NCBI GenBank assembly: GCA_934130175.1
Contig: CAKOXP010000003.1
Location: 42,632-106,631 of the forward strand
Direction of reading: 5' to 3'
Length of the DNA: 64,000 bases
From: an uncultured Bacilli bacterium
GTDB lineage: Bacteria; Bacillota_I; Bacilli_A; RF39; UBA660
Shown: piece by piece, positions 25,014 through 34,465 of the stretch
How positions within the stretch are numbered: position 1 is the stretch's first letter
Layout: every line of letters begins with the position of its first letter
Made by a program: the position numbers and the translations under genes
Notes under the pieces: model-generated
Told to the model about the DNA's origin: nothing
Seen by the model: the letters and a program-made list of their open reading frames with translations, nothing else
The model's database searches: none

Positions 25014-26039
25014 ATGGCAAAACAAGTAGAAAAAGAAACAAACAAAGATAAGGCACTTGAACAAGTTTTAAGTGATATTGAAAAACAATTTGGTAAGGGT
25101 TCAATTATGAAACTTGGAGATAACACTCACATGAAAGTGGATGTATGCTCTAGTGGATGTTTATCTCTAGATATAGCATTAGGTGTTGGTGGTTATCCTA
25201 GGGGAAGAATTATTGAAATTTATGGTCCAGAATCAAGTGGTAAAACAACTTTTGCATTACAAGCAATAGCAGAACAACAAAAAGCAGGAGGTCGTGCTGC
25301 ATTTATCGATGCAGAACATGCTTTAGATCCTGAATATGCAAAAAAATTAGGAGTAAATATAAATGATTTATTACTAGCTCAACCAGATACAGGAGAACAA
25401 GCTCTAGAAATATGTGAGGCTTTAGTTCGTAGTGAAGCAGTTAGTATTGTAGTAATTGATTCAGTAGCAGCTTTAGTTCCACAAGCTGAAATTGATGGTG
25501 ATATGGGAGATTCACATGTTGGACTACAAGCTCGATTAATGTCACAAGCATTAAGAAAATTATCTGGTACAATTAATAAAACGAAAACAACTGCAATTTT
25601 CATTAATCAATTGAGAGAAAAGGTTGGAGTTATGTTTGGAAATCCAGAAACTACACCAGGTGGTAGAGCTTTAAAATTCTACTCTTCTGTTAGACTTGAT
25701 ATTAGAAGAAATGAACAATTAAAAATGGGTGATGGAGTAGTTGGAAATAAAACAACAGTTAAAGTAGTTAAGAATAAAGTGGCTCCACCATTTAAATCAG
25801 CAGTAGTTGATATTATGTATGGAGAAGGAGTTTCTCGTGAAGGTGAAATAATTGATTTAGGTTCAGAAGCTGGAATTATTCAAAAAACAGGAGCATGGTA
25901 TTCATACAATGGTGAAAAACTTGGTCAAGGTAAAGAAAATGTTAAACTTCTTTTAAAAGACAATAAGGAACTAAAAGAAGAGTTAGAAGCAAAGGTAAGA
26001 GAGTATTACGGAATTTCTTTAGATAGTGAAAACAAGTAA
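25014..26039 (+). CDS. recA: Recombinase RecA
   Basis: Strand-exchange protein and SOS co-protease. The 341-residue product has Walker A GPESSGKTT (~residues 70-78), the FIDAEHALD segment, Walker B VVIDSVAAL, loop L1 and L2 regions (GLQARLMSQALRKL, FINQLREKVGVMFGNPETTPGG) and a C-terminal acidic/basic domain. Transcription is monocistronic, from a promoter with a LexA-like site. Confidence 0.98.
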   Translation: MAKQVEKETNKDKALEQVLSDIEKQFGKGSIMKLGDNTHMKVDVCSSGCLSLDIALGVGGYPRGRIIEIYGPESSGKTTFALQAIAEQQKAGGRAAFIDAEHALDPEYAKKLGVNINDLLLAQPDTGEQALEICEALVRSEAVSIVVIDSVAALVPQAEIDGDMGDSHVGLQARLMSQALRKLSGTINKTKTTAIFINQLREKVGVMFGNPETTPGGRALKFYSSVRLDIRRNEQLKMGDGVVGNKTTVKVVKNKVAPPFKSAVVDIMYGEGVSREGEIIDLGSEAGIIQKTGAWYSYNGEKLGQGKENVKLLLKDNKELKEELEAKVREYYGISLDSENK

Positions 26040-26079
26040 AAATTAATCTTGATTAATCATTTTAAGGAGATATTAAATA

Positions 26080-26877
26080 ATGGCGAATAATATATTTTGT
26101 GGAAAATGTGGAACAGAGAATTCTGAAAATAGTAAATATTGTTTTAGTTGCGGTGAAGAACTTCATAAAACAGTTGATGTTAACTATGAGATAAAAGGAG
26201 GAAATCTTCCCTTTGTAACTATTAAATTAAATCATGGTGATAGAGTTTTTTCTGAAAGTGGATCAATGGCATGGAGAACAAATGACATAAAAATGGAAAC
26301 AACTTCTAATGGTGGTGCCGAAAAAGTATTTTCTAGAATACTTACTCATGAAAGTTTATTTCAAAATATTTATACAGCAATGAAAGATAATCAAGAAATA
26401 TCATTTGCATCTAGTTTTCCAGGAGCTATTCTATCAATAGATATTGAACCTGGAAAAGAAGTAATTTGTCAAAAATCAGCTTTTTTAGTTGGAACTTCAG
26501 GAGTTAATTTGTCAATTCACTTCAATAAAAAAATTGGTACTGGTCTATTTAATGGTGAAGGATTCATCATGCAAAAAATTTCAGGAACTGGTAAGGTTTT
26601 TATAGAAATTGATGGAAGCATAGAAGAAAAAGTTTTAGCTAAAGATGAAAAAATAATAATTAGTAGTGGACATTTAGTTATGATGGATGCAACTTGTAGT
26701 ATAGATGTGGAAACAATAAGTGGATTTAAAAATATTTTCTTCGGTGGAGAAGGCCTATTTAATACTGTAATAACTGGTCCGGGTAGAGTTGTATTACAAT
26801 CAATGCCGATAGGAAAGATGGCCAACACTATAAGTGGTTATTTGCCTGTACAATCATCTTCTTCAAATAGTAATTAA
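26080..26877 (+). CDS. AIM24-family protein with N-terminal zinc ribbon
   Basis: The 265-residue product starts with a zinc ribbon (CGKCG...CFSCG, residues 6-24). An AIM24/TIGR00266 beta-rich domain follows, with landmarks SESGSMAWRTNDIKMET, SFPGAILSID, FLVGTSGVNLS and GEGLFNTVITGPGRVVLQSMP. This domain forms a trimeric beta structure; bacterial function is unknown. The zinc ribbon fusion recurs in Bacillota. GGAGAT precedes the ATG and a terminator follows, so it is a single-gene unit. Confidence 0.85.
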   Translation: MANNIFCGKCGTENSENSKYCFSCGEELHKTVDVNYEIKGGNLPFVTIKLNHGDRVFSESGSMAWRTNDIKMETTSNGGAEKVFSRILTHESLFQNIYTAMKDNQEISFASSFPGAILSIDIEPGKEVICQKSAFLVGTSGVNLSIHFNKKIGTGLFNGEGFIMQKISGTGKVFIEIDGSIEEKVLAKDEKIIISSGHLVMMDATCSIDVETISGFKNIFFGGEGLFNTVITGPGRVVLQSMPIGKMANTISGYLPVQSSSSNSN

Positions 26878-26895
26878 TATTTAATATGAAATAAG

Positions 26896-26918
26896 AGCTA
26901 AATCAATTAGCTTTTTTT
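26896..26918 (+). terminator. Intrinsic terminator of the AIM24 gene
   Basis: AGCTAA (26896-26901) pairs with TTAGCT (26907-26912) and is followed by a T-run. Confidence 0.75.
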
Positions 26919-26944
26919 GCATACAATACTATGGAGGTTTTGTT

Positions 26945-28342
26945 ATGAAGTATTTAGATGATTTATATAAAGGTGAAAAACATATTCCTATTAGAGATAT
27001 AAAAACTGATTCTAGGAATATTGAATCAGGAGATTTATTTGTAGCAATAAAAGGTTTCAATGTTGACCATAGTGAATTTGTTGATGATGCAATTAAAGCA
27101 GGGTGTTCTGCTGTTGTTAGTGATAAACATCTGGAAAAAAGTGTTCCATGTATTAAAGTTGGTAATTTAAGTGAAGAATTAACAAGACTTTGTAAAGAAT
27201 TTTACAATTATAATAATGATTTAGAATTAATTGGTATTACAGGAACAGATGGTAAAACAACAACTGCAACAATTATTCACCAATTACTTTCCAATTTTAC
27301 AAAGAATGCATATCTTGGTACCAATGGTATTTGCTATAATAATATAAAACAAAAAACTGAAAATACAACTCCTAGTAAAGAATATCTGTATAAGTGTTTT
27401 TCTTCTTTAAGAGATGCTAATTGTAAAAGCGTTGTAATGGAAACATCTAGCGAAGCCCTACTTCATGATAGAGTAGATTCCTTTAAATTTAAGTATGCTA
27501 TATATACAAATATTACGGAAGATCATTTAAACATTCATAAAACTTTAGAAAACTATATTAATTCTAAATTAAAACTAATTAATTACTTAAATAAAGATGG
27601 AGTAATTATTTTAAATAGTGACGATGAGGTTTTAAAAGATATTGCTAGTAGTCATAAAATATATACATATGGTAAAAACAGTCAAGCAGATTTTCAGATA
27701 CTTGATATTAATTTAGATCCTAAAACAACATTTAAAATAAAATATTTAAATAAAATTTATGAACTTGAAAGTCCTTATCCTTTTGAATATAACATCTATA
27801 ATTTAACAGTGGGATTCATAGTTTGTGTTTTAGAAGGATATAATGCAGAAGAAATTATTCGGTATATAAGAAAATTAAAGCCAATCTCTGGAAGAAGTGA
27901 AGAATTAAATTTTAAAACAGATTATCATATTATTTTAGACTATGCTCATACTTTAAATGGAATTAAGAACTTAATTGAAAACGTTAAAAACTACCATAAA
28001 AGAGTAATAGTGGTTACGGGTTCTGCTGGTGGTAGAGAAAAAGAAAAAAGAAGTAAGATAGGTTCATATTTATTAGATAATGCCAATTTTGTTGTTTTCA
28101 CAATGGATGATCCTAGATATGAAAAAGTTGATGATATTATTGATGATATGTTAAAAGATACAAACAAGAATAATTATACAAGGATAGTAGATCGAAAAGA
28201 AGCTATTAATTATGCCTTGAGTCATGCTAAAAAAGATGATTATATTTTAATTATTGGTAAAGGTAGAGATAATTATATGGCACTTGAAGATAAAAAAGTT
28301 CCTTATTCAGACTATGAAGTAATAAAATCATATTTTGACTAG
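26945..28342 (+). CDS. murE: UDP-N-acetylmuramyl-tripeptide synthetase MurE
   Basis: Adds the third amino acid (meso-DAP or L-Lys) to UDP-MurNAc-L-Ala-D-Glu. The 465-residue product has the three Mur ligase domains. The UDP-binding N-terminus has TDSRNIESGDLFVA, the ATP motif is GTDGKTTT (~residue 100) and TNITEDHLNIH lies in the central domain. The third-residue selectivity motif reads DDPR (~388-391). The Arg is the residue that contacts DAP in DNPR-type enzymes, so DAP specificity is likely but not certain. Transcription is independent, with GGAGG before the ATG. Confidence 0.93.
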   Translation: MKYLDDLYKGEKHIPIRDIKTDSRNIESGDLFVAIKGFNVDHSEFVDDAIKAGCSAVVSDKHLEKSVPCIKVGNLSEELTRLCKEFYNYNNDLELIGITGTDGKTTTATIIHQLLSNFTKNAYLGTNGICYNNIKQKTENTTPSKEYLYKCFSSLRDANCKSVVMETSSEALLHDRVDSFKFKYAIYTNITEDHLNIHKTLENYINSKLKLINYLNKDGVIILNSDDEVLKDIASSHKIYTYGKNSQADFQILDINLDPKTTFKIKYLNKIYELESPYPFEYNIYNLTVGFIVCVLEGYNAEEIIRYIRKLKPISGRSEELNFKTDYHIILDYAHTLNGIKNLIENVKNYHKRVIVVTGSAGGREKEKRSKIGSYLLDNANFVVFTMDDPRYEKVDDIIDDMLKDTNKNNYTRIVDRKEAINYALSHAKKDDYILIIGKGRDNYMALEDKKVPYSDYEVIKSYFD

Positions 28343-28359
28343 TAGATCTTGTTGATAAA

Positions 28360-28388
28360 TTGTAAAAATTTAACAAAAATGCTATAAT
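28360..28388 (+). promoter_or_regulatory. Promoter of the SF1 helicase gene
   Basis: TTGTAA (28360-28365), 17 bases and TATAAT (28383-28388), with an extended TGC just before the -10. Confidence 0.6.
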
Positions 28389-28413
28389 ACTACTCAATTA
28401 GGTGTGTGGTAAT

Positions 28414-31152
28414 ATGTTGAATGAGGAAAAAATATTGATATTGGATAAAGATGATAGAGATATTACAGCCAAAGTAGTAGATTATACTTCTTCTAAGGTT
28501 ATAGTTAAGTTTGGTAATAAGAGTTATCCGTATAAAATTTCAAATTTAAAAATAATATCAAATCCAACAATACTCGATAATTGTATAATAAAAACACAAA
28601 ATGTGACTCTTTCAAATGTTTCAAAAACGATTAAGTTTGATAATTATATAAAAGTTTTTTTTAGTAATGGAAAAAATAAGATTTATGAAGAATCAGAGTT
28701 GACTATGAAAAGAAATATGTTAAGTAGCTCTAGAATTTCAAATGTTTTTAACTATTTTAAAGAAATGGCATCTAATCTCCGAATAGAAGAAGTAAATCCT
28801 GAATTAACAGAACAAAAAAATGATTCCACATTCTTAAGTGGAATTTATGAAAAAATTGGGTTTATTCTTGAAGATTCAGTAGTAAATGAATATATTAATG
28901 GTTTGAACAATGTGAATAATTTCTTTAAAATTAATAATAACAAGATATTTCCATTTAGTTTTAATTTAAGTCAACAAAAAGCAGTAAAAAATGCTTTTTC
29001 AAATAAAATAAGTGTTATTGAAGGACCTCCTGGAACAGGAAAAACACAAACTATTTTAAATATTATATCTAATGCTATAGTAAATAATAAAACAATAGCT
29101 GTCTTATCAAATAATAACAGTGCTACTGACAATGTATATGAAAAATTAGAGGATAAGAATTTGGGCTCTTTATGTGCTAAGTTAGGTAAAAAAGATAATA
29201 TAAATAAATTTTTATTAGAACAGAATAACATAAAAAAATATCCAAGTAATTGGAGATTAAGTGATAAAGATATATCAGAAATTAAATTAAATCTATCATC
29301 TATGAATGAAGATATCGAATGGTATTTAAAAGAAAAAAATGAATTAGCTGTTTTAAAACAAGAATTGGCGGAATTAATTATAGAAGAAAAGTATTTTAAA
29401 AATAAAGATGATAATTTTAATTTAAAAAGTTTATTGTTGCCAGATTTTAATTCTTTGAAACTACATAAATTTTTAATGTTCTTAAATGGACAAAAAAATA
29501 GTAAAGAATATTTTAGTAAGAAAGTACAATTATTATCATATATAAAGTTTAAATTTTTTAGTAAAAATTTCTATGAGAATAAAATTGAAATTATTTTGGA
29601 TTCATTAGAAATGTTATATTATGAGAAAAGAATAAGTGAATTAAAGAAGATAATTGATGAAGAAGAAGAAAAGTTTAAATATTTGGACTTAGAAAAGAAA
29701 TTTAAAGAATATACTGATAAATCGATGAAAATATTAAAAAATATTGTTTATAGAAATTATAATAATAAGAAAATGTATGATACAAATACTATTAAAAATA
29801 CAGAAAAATTAATAAAAGATTATCCTATAATTTTGAGCACTACATATTCTTTATTAAATTCTATAGACCAAAGTTTTATGTTTGATTATATAATTATTGA
29901 TGAATCTTCTCAGGCTGATTTGATTTCAACTTTCCCTGTTCTTACTAAAGCTAAAAATATAGTAATTGTGGGAGATTCAAAACAATTACCTAATATAGTA
30001 GATATCAATAAAAAAGATGATTATAACGAGATTTTTCAAAAGTATAATATCGATAAAAAATTTAATTATACTGAAAATAGTTTGCTAGATTCTATAAAAA
30101 AAGTTGATAATATTTTGGAACCTGTAATATTAAAAGAACACTATAGATGTCATCCTAAGATAATTAATTTTTGTAATAAAAAATTTTACGATGATCAATT
30201 AATTATATTATCAGAAGCATCAAATAATGAACCAATAAAGAGATACAAATGTGTAAAAGGTAACCATGCTAGGAAGAATAAGGGAAGTTGGTTTAATGAT
30301 AGACAAGCAATAGTTATAGAAAATGAAATTATACCAAAAGAGAAAATAGATATATATAATGATTCTGTTGGGATTATTACTCCATATAAGGAACAAAAGA
30401 AATATTTAAAAAATATTTTTAAATGTGATAATATAGCGATTGATACTGTACATGGTTTTCAAGGAAGAGAAAAAAGTACTATTATTTTTAGTACTGTCGC
30501 TAATGAAATAACTAAATTTTTGGATAATCCTAATTCTATAAATGTTGCTATATCTAGAGCTGTAGATAAATTATATCTTGTAACACCATATGAGTATAAA
30601 TCTAAAGATAATTCAAATATATCTAATTTGATTAGTTATATTAATTACAATAATTTTGAAACTGTTCAAAGTAAGGTAGTCTCTGTGTTTGATTTATTAT
30701 ATAAGGTAAATGAAAAAGAAAAAAATAATTATTTAAAGACACATACAATTTTTTCAAAGTTTGATTCTGAAACAATTATGTATAATACTATAAAAGGAAT
30801 ATTGAAAATGGATAATTATAAAACATATGATGTAAAAGATAGAGTATATCCATTAAGAAAAGTAGTTACAAATAGGGAAATACTAACTGAAGAAGAATTA
30901 AGATTTATTAGGTATAATTCTCATATAGACTTTCTCATATATAATAAATTTGATAAACAACCCGTATTAGCAATAGAAGTTGATGGTTATTATTTTCATA
31001 ATAGAAAAGAACAGATTATAAGAGATAGAAAAAAAGATAGTATATTGCAAAAATGTAATATTCCAGTATTAAGACTTAGAACTAATGAATGTAAAGAACA
31101 AGAAAGAATAATAACAAAACTTAATGAAATAATTTTAGAAAAACAAAGTTAG
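28414..31152 (+). CDS. Upf1-like superfamily 1 helicase with C-terminal nuclease-like domain
   Basis: The 912-residue product has an N-terminal beta-rich region (1-190). The helicase core has motif I GPPGTGKTQ (~204-212), motif II IIIDESSQAD (~494-503), motif III IVGDSKQLP, a TVHGFQGRE motif V-like segment and motif VI NVAISRA. A Lys-rich insertion lies between motifs I and II. The C-terminal ~100 residues (HIDFLIYN, then LAIEVDGYYFHN, RDRKKDSIL, PVLRLRT) look like a Vsr/DUF2726-type PD-(D/E)XK endonuclease. Such helicase-nuclease fusions occur in repair and in phage defence. It is flanked by dinD. ATG 28414 follows TAGGTG; a GTG at 28402 is the alternative. Confidence 0.8.
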   Translation: MLNEEKILILDKDDRDITAKVVDYTSSKVIVKFGNKSYPYKISNLKIISNPTILDNCIIKTQNVTLSNVSKTIKFDNYIKVFFSNGKNKIYEESELTMKRNMLSSSRISNVFNYFKEMASNLRIEEVNPELTEQKNDSTFLSGIYEKIGFILEDSVVNEYINGLNNVNNFFKINNNKIFPFSFNLSQQKAVKNAFSNKISVIEGPPGTGKTQTILNIISNAIVNNKTIAVLSNNNSATDNVYEKLEDKNLGSLCAKLGKKDNINKFLLEQNNIKKYPSNWRLSDKDISEIKLNLSSMNEDIEWYLKEKNELAVLKQELAELIIEEKYFKNKDDNFNLKSLLLPDFNSLKLHKFLMFLNGQKNSKEYFSKKVQLLSYIKFKFFSKNFYENKIEIILDSLEMLYYEKRISELKKIIDEEEEKFKYLDLEKKFKEYTDKSMKILKNIVYRNYNNKKMYDTNTIKNTEKLIKDYPIILSTTYSLLNSIDQSFMFDYIIIDESSQADLISTFPVLTKAKNIVIVGDSKQLPNIVDINKKDDYNEIFQKYNIDKKFNYTENSLLDSIKKVDNILEPVILKEHYRCHPKIINFCNKKFYDDQLIILSEASNNEPIKRYKCVKGNHARKNKGSWFNDRQAIVIENEIIPKEKIDIYNDSVGIITPYKEQKKYLKNIFKCDNIAIDTVHGFQGREKSTIIFSTVANEITKFLDNPNSINVAISRAVDKLYLVTPYEYKSKDNSNISNLISYINYNNFETVQSKVVSVFDLLYKVNEKEKNNYLKTHTIFSKFDSETIMYNTIKGILKMDNYKTYDVKDRVYPLRKVVTNREILTEEELRFIRYNSHIDFLIYNKFDKQPVLAIEVDGYYFHNRKEQIIRDRKKDSILQKCNIPVLRLRTNECKEQERIITKLNEIILEKQS

Positions 31153-31431
31153 TATTTTGATATATATAAATGTTATCAAGGCAATCTAACACACAAATGA
31201 AAAAAATAAAAAGTACTAAAAATTATTGAATTACTATCTTATGATTAATAAGAAATAGAATGAAAATGATACCATAAGATTTTATGAGGTGGCTTATGTT
31301 TAAAATTATGGAAAGAATACAAACAATAAAAATTAGTTACACTTTGTTTTTACATAGTTTGTAACCACCACGATATTGGTCTATAGAGAAGCTATACTAG
31401 ATAAAAAGGTAAAATATAAACAATTAATATA
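31153..31431 (+). other. Gap between the SF1 helicase gene and dinD
   Basis: No supported gene. A short frame at about 31294-31362 (22 codons, MFKIMERIQTIK...) follows GAGGTGG and ends in a small inverted repeat (GTTACA with TGTAAC). It could be a leader peptide, but there is no further support. Confidence 0.3.
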
Positions 31432-31445
31432 AGAATAAATGTTCG
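31432..31445 (+). promoter_or_regulatory. Candidate LexA box of dinD
   Basis: AGAATAAATGTTCG matches CGAAC-N4-GTTCG at eight of ten defined bases with a perfect right half, like the site at recA. It lies 32 bases before dinD, itself a DNA-damage gene in E. coli. Confidence 0.4.
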
Positions 31446-31476
31446 GCATGGTATATAGTGAGGTGATTTAGTAAAA

Positions 31477-32307
31477 ATGAGTAATATGGAAGAATATAAA
31501 GAAGAAATCTTTGAAAGTATAAAACATCTTGATGGATTTGGAAATGAGTTTTGGGAAGCAAGAGAATTAATGCCTTTACTAGAATATAGTAAATGGGAAA
31601 ATTTTCATAAAGTTATAAAACGTGCAAAGATTGCTTGTGAAACTAGTAATAACAAAGTTAGTGACCATTTTCCTGAGTTCAGGAAAATGGTTGACATAGG
31701 ATCAAATACAAAAAGAGAAATTAATGATTATCATTTATCTAGGTATGCTTGTTATTTAATAGTTCAAAATGCAAATCCTAGAAAAAAATCAGTGGCTCTT
31801 GGGCAAACATATTTTGCAGTACAAACTAGAAAGCAAGAAATTACTGAGTTAGAATATTCAAGATTAACTGAAGATGAAAAAAGATTATATACTAGGATTC
31901 TTGTTAATAACAAAAATAAATATTTATTTAAAACTGCTAGAGAAGCAGGCGTAGAAAATTTTGGCAAATTTAATAATTATGGATATAAAGGACTTTATAA
32001 TGGAGAAACAGCTAAACAAATCGCAAAACGTAAAAATATAAAAGAAGATGAAGATATTCTTGATTATATGGGTAGTGAGGAACTAGGTGCAAATTTATTC
32101 CGTATTACACAAACAGAAGCTAAACTAAAAAAAGATAATATAAATAATGAAGATGATGCTTGTTTAACTCATTACAATGTAGGTAAAACCGTTAGAAGAG
32201 CGATTGAAGAACTTGGGGGTAATATGCCAGAAACTTTACCAACTCCAGAAAAATCCATAAAGGAATTGGAAAAAGATGAATTACAAAAAATCGGAAATAA
32301 TCAATAA
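31477..32307 (+). CDS. dinD: DNA-damage-inducible protein D (DinD, BRO-N type)
   Basis: DinD in E. coli is SOS-induced and modulates RecA filaments. The 276-residue product (E. coli 274) has the expected segments: an N-terminal BRO-N-like domain (FWEARELMPLLEYSKWENFHKVIKRA), YHLSRYACYLIVQNANPRK, FAVQTRKQE and a C-terminal FRITQTEAKL plus HYNVGKTVRRAIEELGG. A LexA-like site is upstream. It is distributed patchily among bacteria and lies after the SF1 helicase gene, so the two may form a damage-response cassette. Confidence 0.9.
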   Translation: MSNMEEYKEEIFESIKHLDGFGNEFWEARELMPLLEYSKWENFHKVIKRAKIACETSNNKVSDHFPEFRKMVDIGSNTKREINDYHLSRYACYLIVQNANPRKKSVALGQTYFAVQTRKQEITELEYSRLTEDEKRLYTRILVNNKNKYLFKTAREAGVENFGKFNNYGYKGLYNGETAKQIAKRKNIKEDEDILDYMGSEELGANLFRITQTEAKLKKDNINNEDDACLTHYNVGKTVRRAIEELGGNMPETLPTPEKSIKELEKDELQKIGNNQ

Positions 32308-32428
32308 ATATAATTAGTAATATATAAAAATTATTGAAATCAAATTTATATGGTACACTTTAATTGGCTTTAGTCGTTATACAACAAGGAATAAGAGCAA
32401 AATTTAAAAGAGATAAATTTTGTTTGGC

Positions 32429-32457
32429 TTGACAATAAAAAAAAATAACTCTACAAT
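32429..32457 (+). promoter_or_regulatory. SigA promoter of rny
   Basis: TTGACA (32429-32434), 17 bases and TACAAT (32452-32457). Just upstream, an eight-base inverted repeat (CAAAATTT with AAATTTTG, about 32399-32423) may end dinD transcription, though it lacks a long T-run. Confidence 0.75.
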
Positions 32458-32502
32458 AGAATTAGATTATGATTAAAAAATTATATTCTAATGGAGGTAT
32501 AT

Positions 32503-34056
32503 ATGAATGATATAGTATTCTCCATTTTACTTATAATAGTTGGATTAGCAGCAGGTATAGGTATAACTTTTATAGTTAACTTATTTAAAGAAAACACAAC
32601 TTCTAAAAAAATAGAAAAACTTCTTAATCAAGCTAAAAAAGATGCTGATAAATTAAAAAGAGATGCAATTTTAGAACAAAAAGAAGAACAACATAGATTA
32701 AAAATGGAATTAGACAAGGAAATTAAAGAAAAAAAAGAAGAAATAAAAGATTCAGAAGCAAGATTATTACAACGTGAAGCTAACATGGATAAACGTGATG
32801 AAATGTATCAAAAAAGAGAACTTGCTTTAGATGAAAGAGAGTCTAAATTAACAGAAAGTTTAGATGAAATCCAAAATGAAAAAAGTAAAGTGGAAGAAAT
32901 CAAAAAAGAACAACTAGAACTACTAGAGAAAATCTCAGGATTTAGTAAAGAAAAAGCAAAAGATTTAGTTATGAAACAAGTAAAAGAAAACATGACTAAG
33001 GAAATCTCTGAATATATCAGAGAACAAGAAAACGAAGCAAAATTAACAGCAGACAAAACAGCTAAAGAAATGATTGTTACATCAATGCAAAAATATGCAG
33101 CTGATATAGCTAGTGATCAAACTGTTACAGTTGTGGAATTACCTAATGATGAAATGAAGGGTAGAATCATTGGTCGTGAAGGTAGAAATATCCGTACAAT
33201 TGAAGCAATTACTGGGGTTGATTTAATTATTGATGATACTCCTGAAGCTGTTGTATTATCAAGTTTTGACCCTCTAAGAAGAGAGATTGCTTATGTTACA
33301 CTTCAAACTCTAATCAAAGATGGAAGAATCCATCCAACAAGAATTGAAGAGTTATATGATAAAGTTTGCAAGGATATGAAACAAAAGATTATTGAGTATG
33401 GAACTGATGCAACATTTGAACTTGGATTAACTAAGTTTGATCCGGAATTAATTGAAATAATTGGTAAACTTCATTTCAGAACTAGTTATGGTCAAAATGC
33501 ATTACAACATTCAATTGAAGTTGCTAATCTTTCTGGATTAATTGCAGCTGAACTTGGAGAAAACGTAATGCTTGCAAAACGTGCTGGATTACTACATGAT
33601 ATTGGAAAAGCAATCGATCATGAAATAGAAGGAAGCCATGTTGAAATTGGTGTGGATATAGCTAAGAAATTTAAAGAAGATGAAGTTGTTATTAATTCAA
33701 TTGCATCTCATCATGGTGATACAAAAGCTGATAGTATTATCGCAGTCATAGTTGCTATTGCTGATGCTTTAAGTGCATCCCGCCCAGGAGCAAGAAATGA
33801 CTCTTTAGAAAACTACATTAAACGACTTACTCAACTTGAAGAAGTTGGAAACAGCATTCCTGGAGTTGAAACATCATATGCAGTTCAAGCTGGTCGTGAA
33901 CTAAGAGTTATTGTAAAACCAGAAGAAGTTGATGACCTACAAGCTCATAAAATTGCTAGAGATGTAAAAGAAAAAATAGAGGAAACAATGAAATATCCTG
34001 GAACTGTAAAAATTACAGTAGTACGTGAAACTCGTGCTCAAGAAGAAGCTAAATAA
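32503..34056 (+). CDS. rny: Ribonuclease Y
   Basis: RNase Y is the membrane-anchored endonuclease that initiates mRNA decay in Bacillota. The 517-residue product (B. subtilis 520) has one N-terminal membrane helix (about 3-25) and a long Lys/Glu coiled coil to ~190. The KH domain has GRIIGREGRNIRTIEAITGVDLIIDDTPE, and the HD domain has RAGLLHDIGKAID. ATG 32503 follows GGAGGT, which itself sits in the in-frame upstream ATG 32491. The stop overlaps the next start by one base. Confidence 0.96.
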   Translation: MNDIVFSILLIIVGLAAGIGITFIVNLFKENTTSKKIEKLLNQAKKDADKLKRDAILEQKEEQHRLKMELDKEIKEKKEEIKDSEARLLQREANMDKRDEMYQKRELALDERESKLTESLDEIQNEKSKVEEIKKEQLELLEKISGFSKEKAKDLVMKQVKENMTKEISEYIREQENEAKLTADKTAKEMIVTSMQKYAADIASDQTVTVVELPNDEMKGRIIGREGRNIRTIEAITGVDLIIDDTPEAVVLSSFDPLRREIAYVTLQTLIKDGRIHPTRIEELYDKVCKDMKQKIIEYGTDATFELGLTKFDPELIEIIGKLHFRTSYGQNALQHSIEVANLSGLIAAELGENVMLAKRAGLLHDIGKAIDHEIEGSHVEIGVDIAKKFKEDEVVINSIASHHGDTKADSIIAVIVAIADALSASRPGARNDSLENYIKRLTQLEEVGNSIPGVETSYAVQAGRELRVIVKPEEVDDLQAHKIARDVKEKIEETMKYPGTVKITVVRETRAQEEAK

Positions 34057-34442
34057 TGGAAAAAGTTAGAGAGTTTTTGATAAGTAAAAAGTTATGTGAT
34101 AATAACTTTTTCTTATACATTAATAATCATATAGAGTTTATTTCTCCTAAATTAATCGATTTTGCCGGTTGTTATCAATTGGGTGATAAAATGAAAACAA
34201 AGGTTCCAAGAATTATCAATGATTATACTAGAAGCATTGTAATTCATGAACTTGGCCATTTATATGATTATTATCAGAGTGGAAAAATAATAGAAAACGA
34301 AGACACTTCTCTATTATGGGAATTATTATACTTAAGATGTTCGAGTAATGAAGAATTGTTATTAAATAGAATTAACAAAATCAATCAGGATACTTCCAGT
34401 GTTTATTATAAAAGTTTACAAAAAATAAAAAAAAGAAGTTAA
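34056..34442 (+). CDS. Small putative zinc metallopeptidase coupled to rny
   Basis: The 128-residue product contains HELGH (in IVIHELGHLYDYY, about residues 63-75), the zincin signature H-E-x-x-H. It is followed about 20 residues on by a Glu-rich stretch (SLLWELLY) that could supply the third ligand. This size fits minigluzincin-like domains that can act as peptidases or inactive regulators. It has no signal peptide, so it is cytosolic. Its ATG overlaps the rny TAA, so it is translationally coupled. The substrate is unknown. Confidence 0.65.
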   Translation: MEKVREFLISKKLCDNNFFLYINNHIEFISPKLIDFAGCYQLGDKMKTKVPRIINDYTRSIVIHELGHLYDYYQSGKIIENEDTSLLWELLYLRCSSNEELLLNRINKINQDTSSVYYKSLQKIKKRS

Positions 34443-34465
34443 ACTTCAGTTTGAACTTCTTTTTT
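34429..34465. terminator. Bidirectional terminator between the rny operon and rnjA
   Basis: A 12-base stem (34429-34440 with 34454-34465), A-rich on the left and T-rich on the right, overlaps the stop codons of both converging genes. Confidence 0.8.

Noticed and set aside
25379..25603. Minus-strand frame inside recA
   Set aside because: Antisense shadow of a highly conserved gene; no ribosome binding site.
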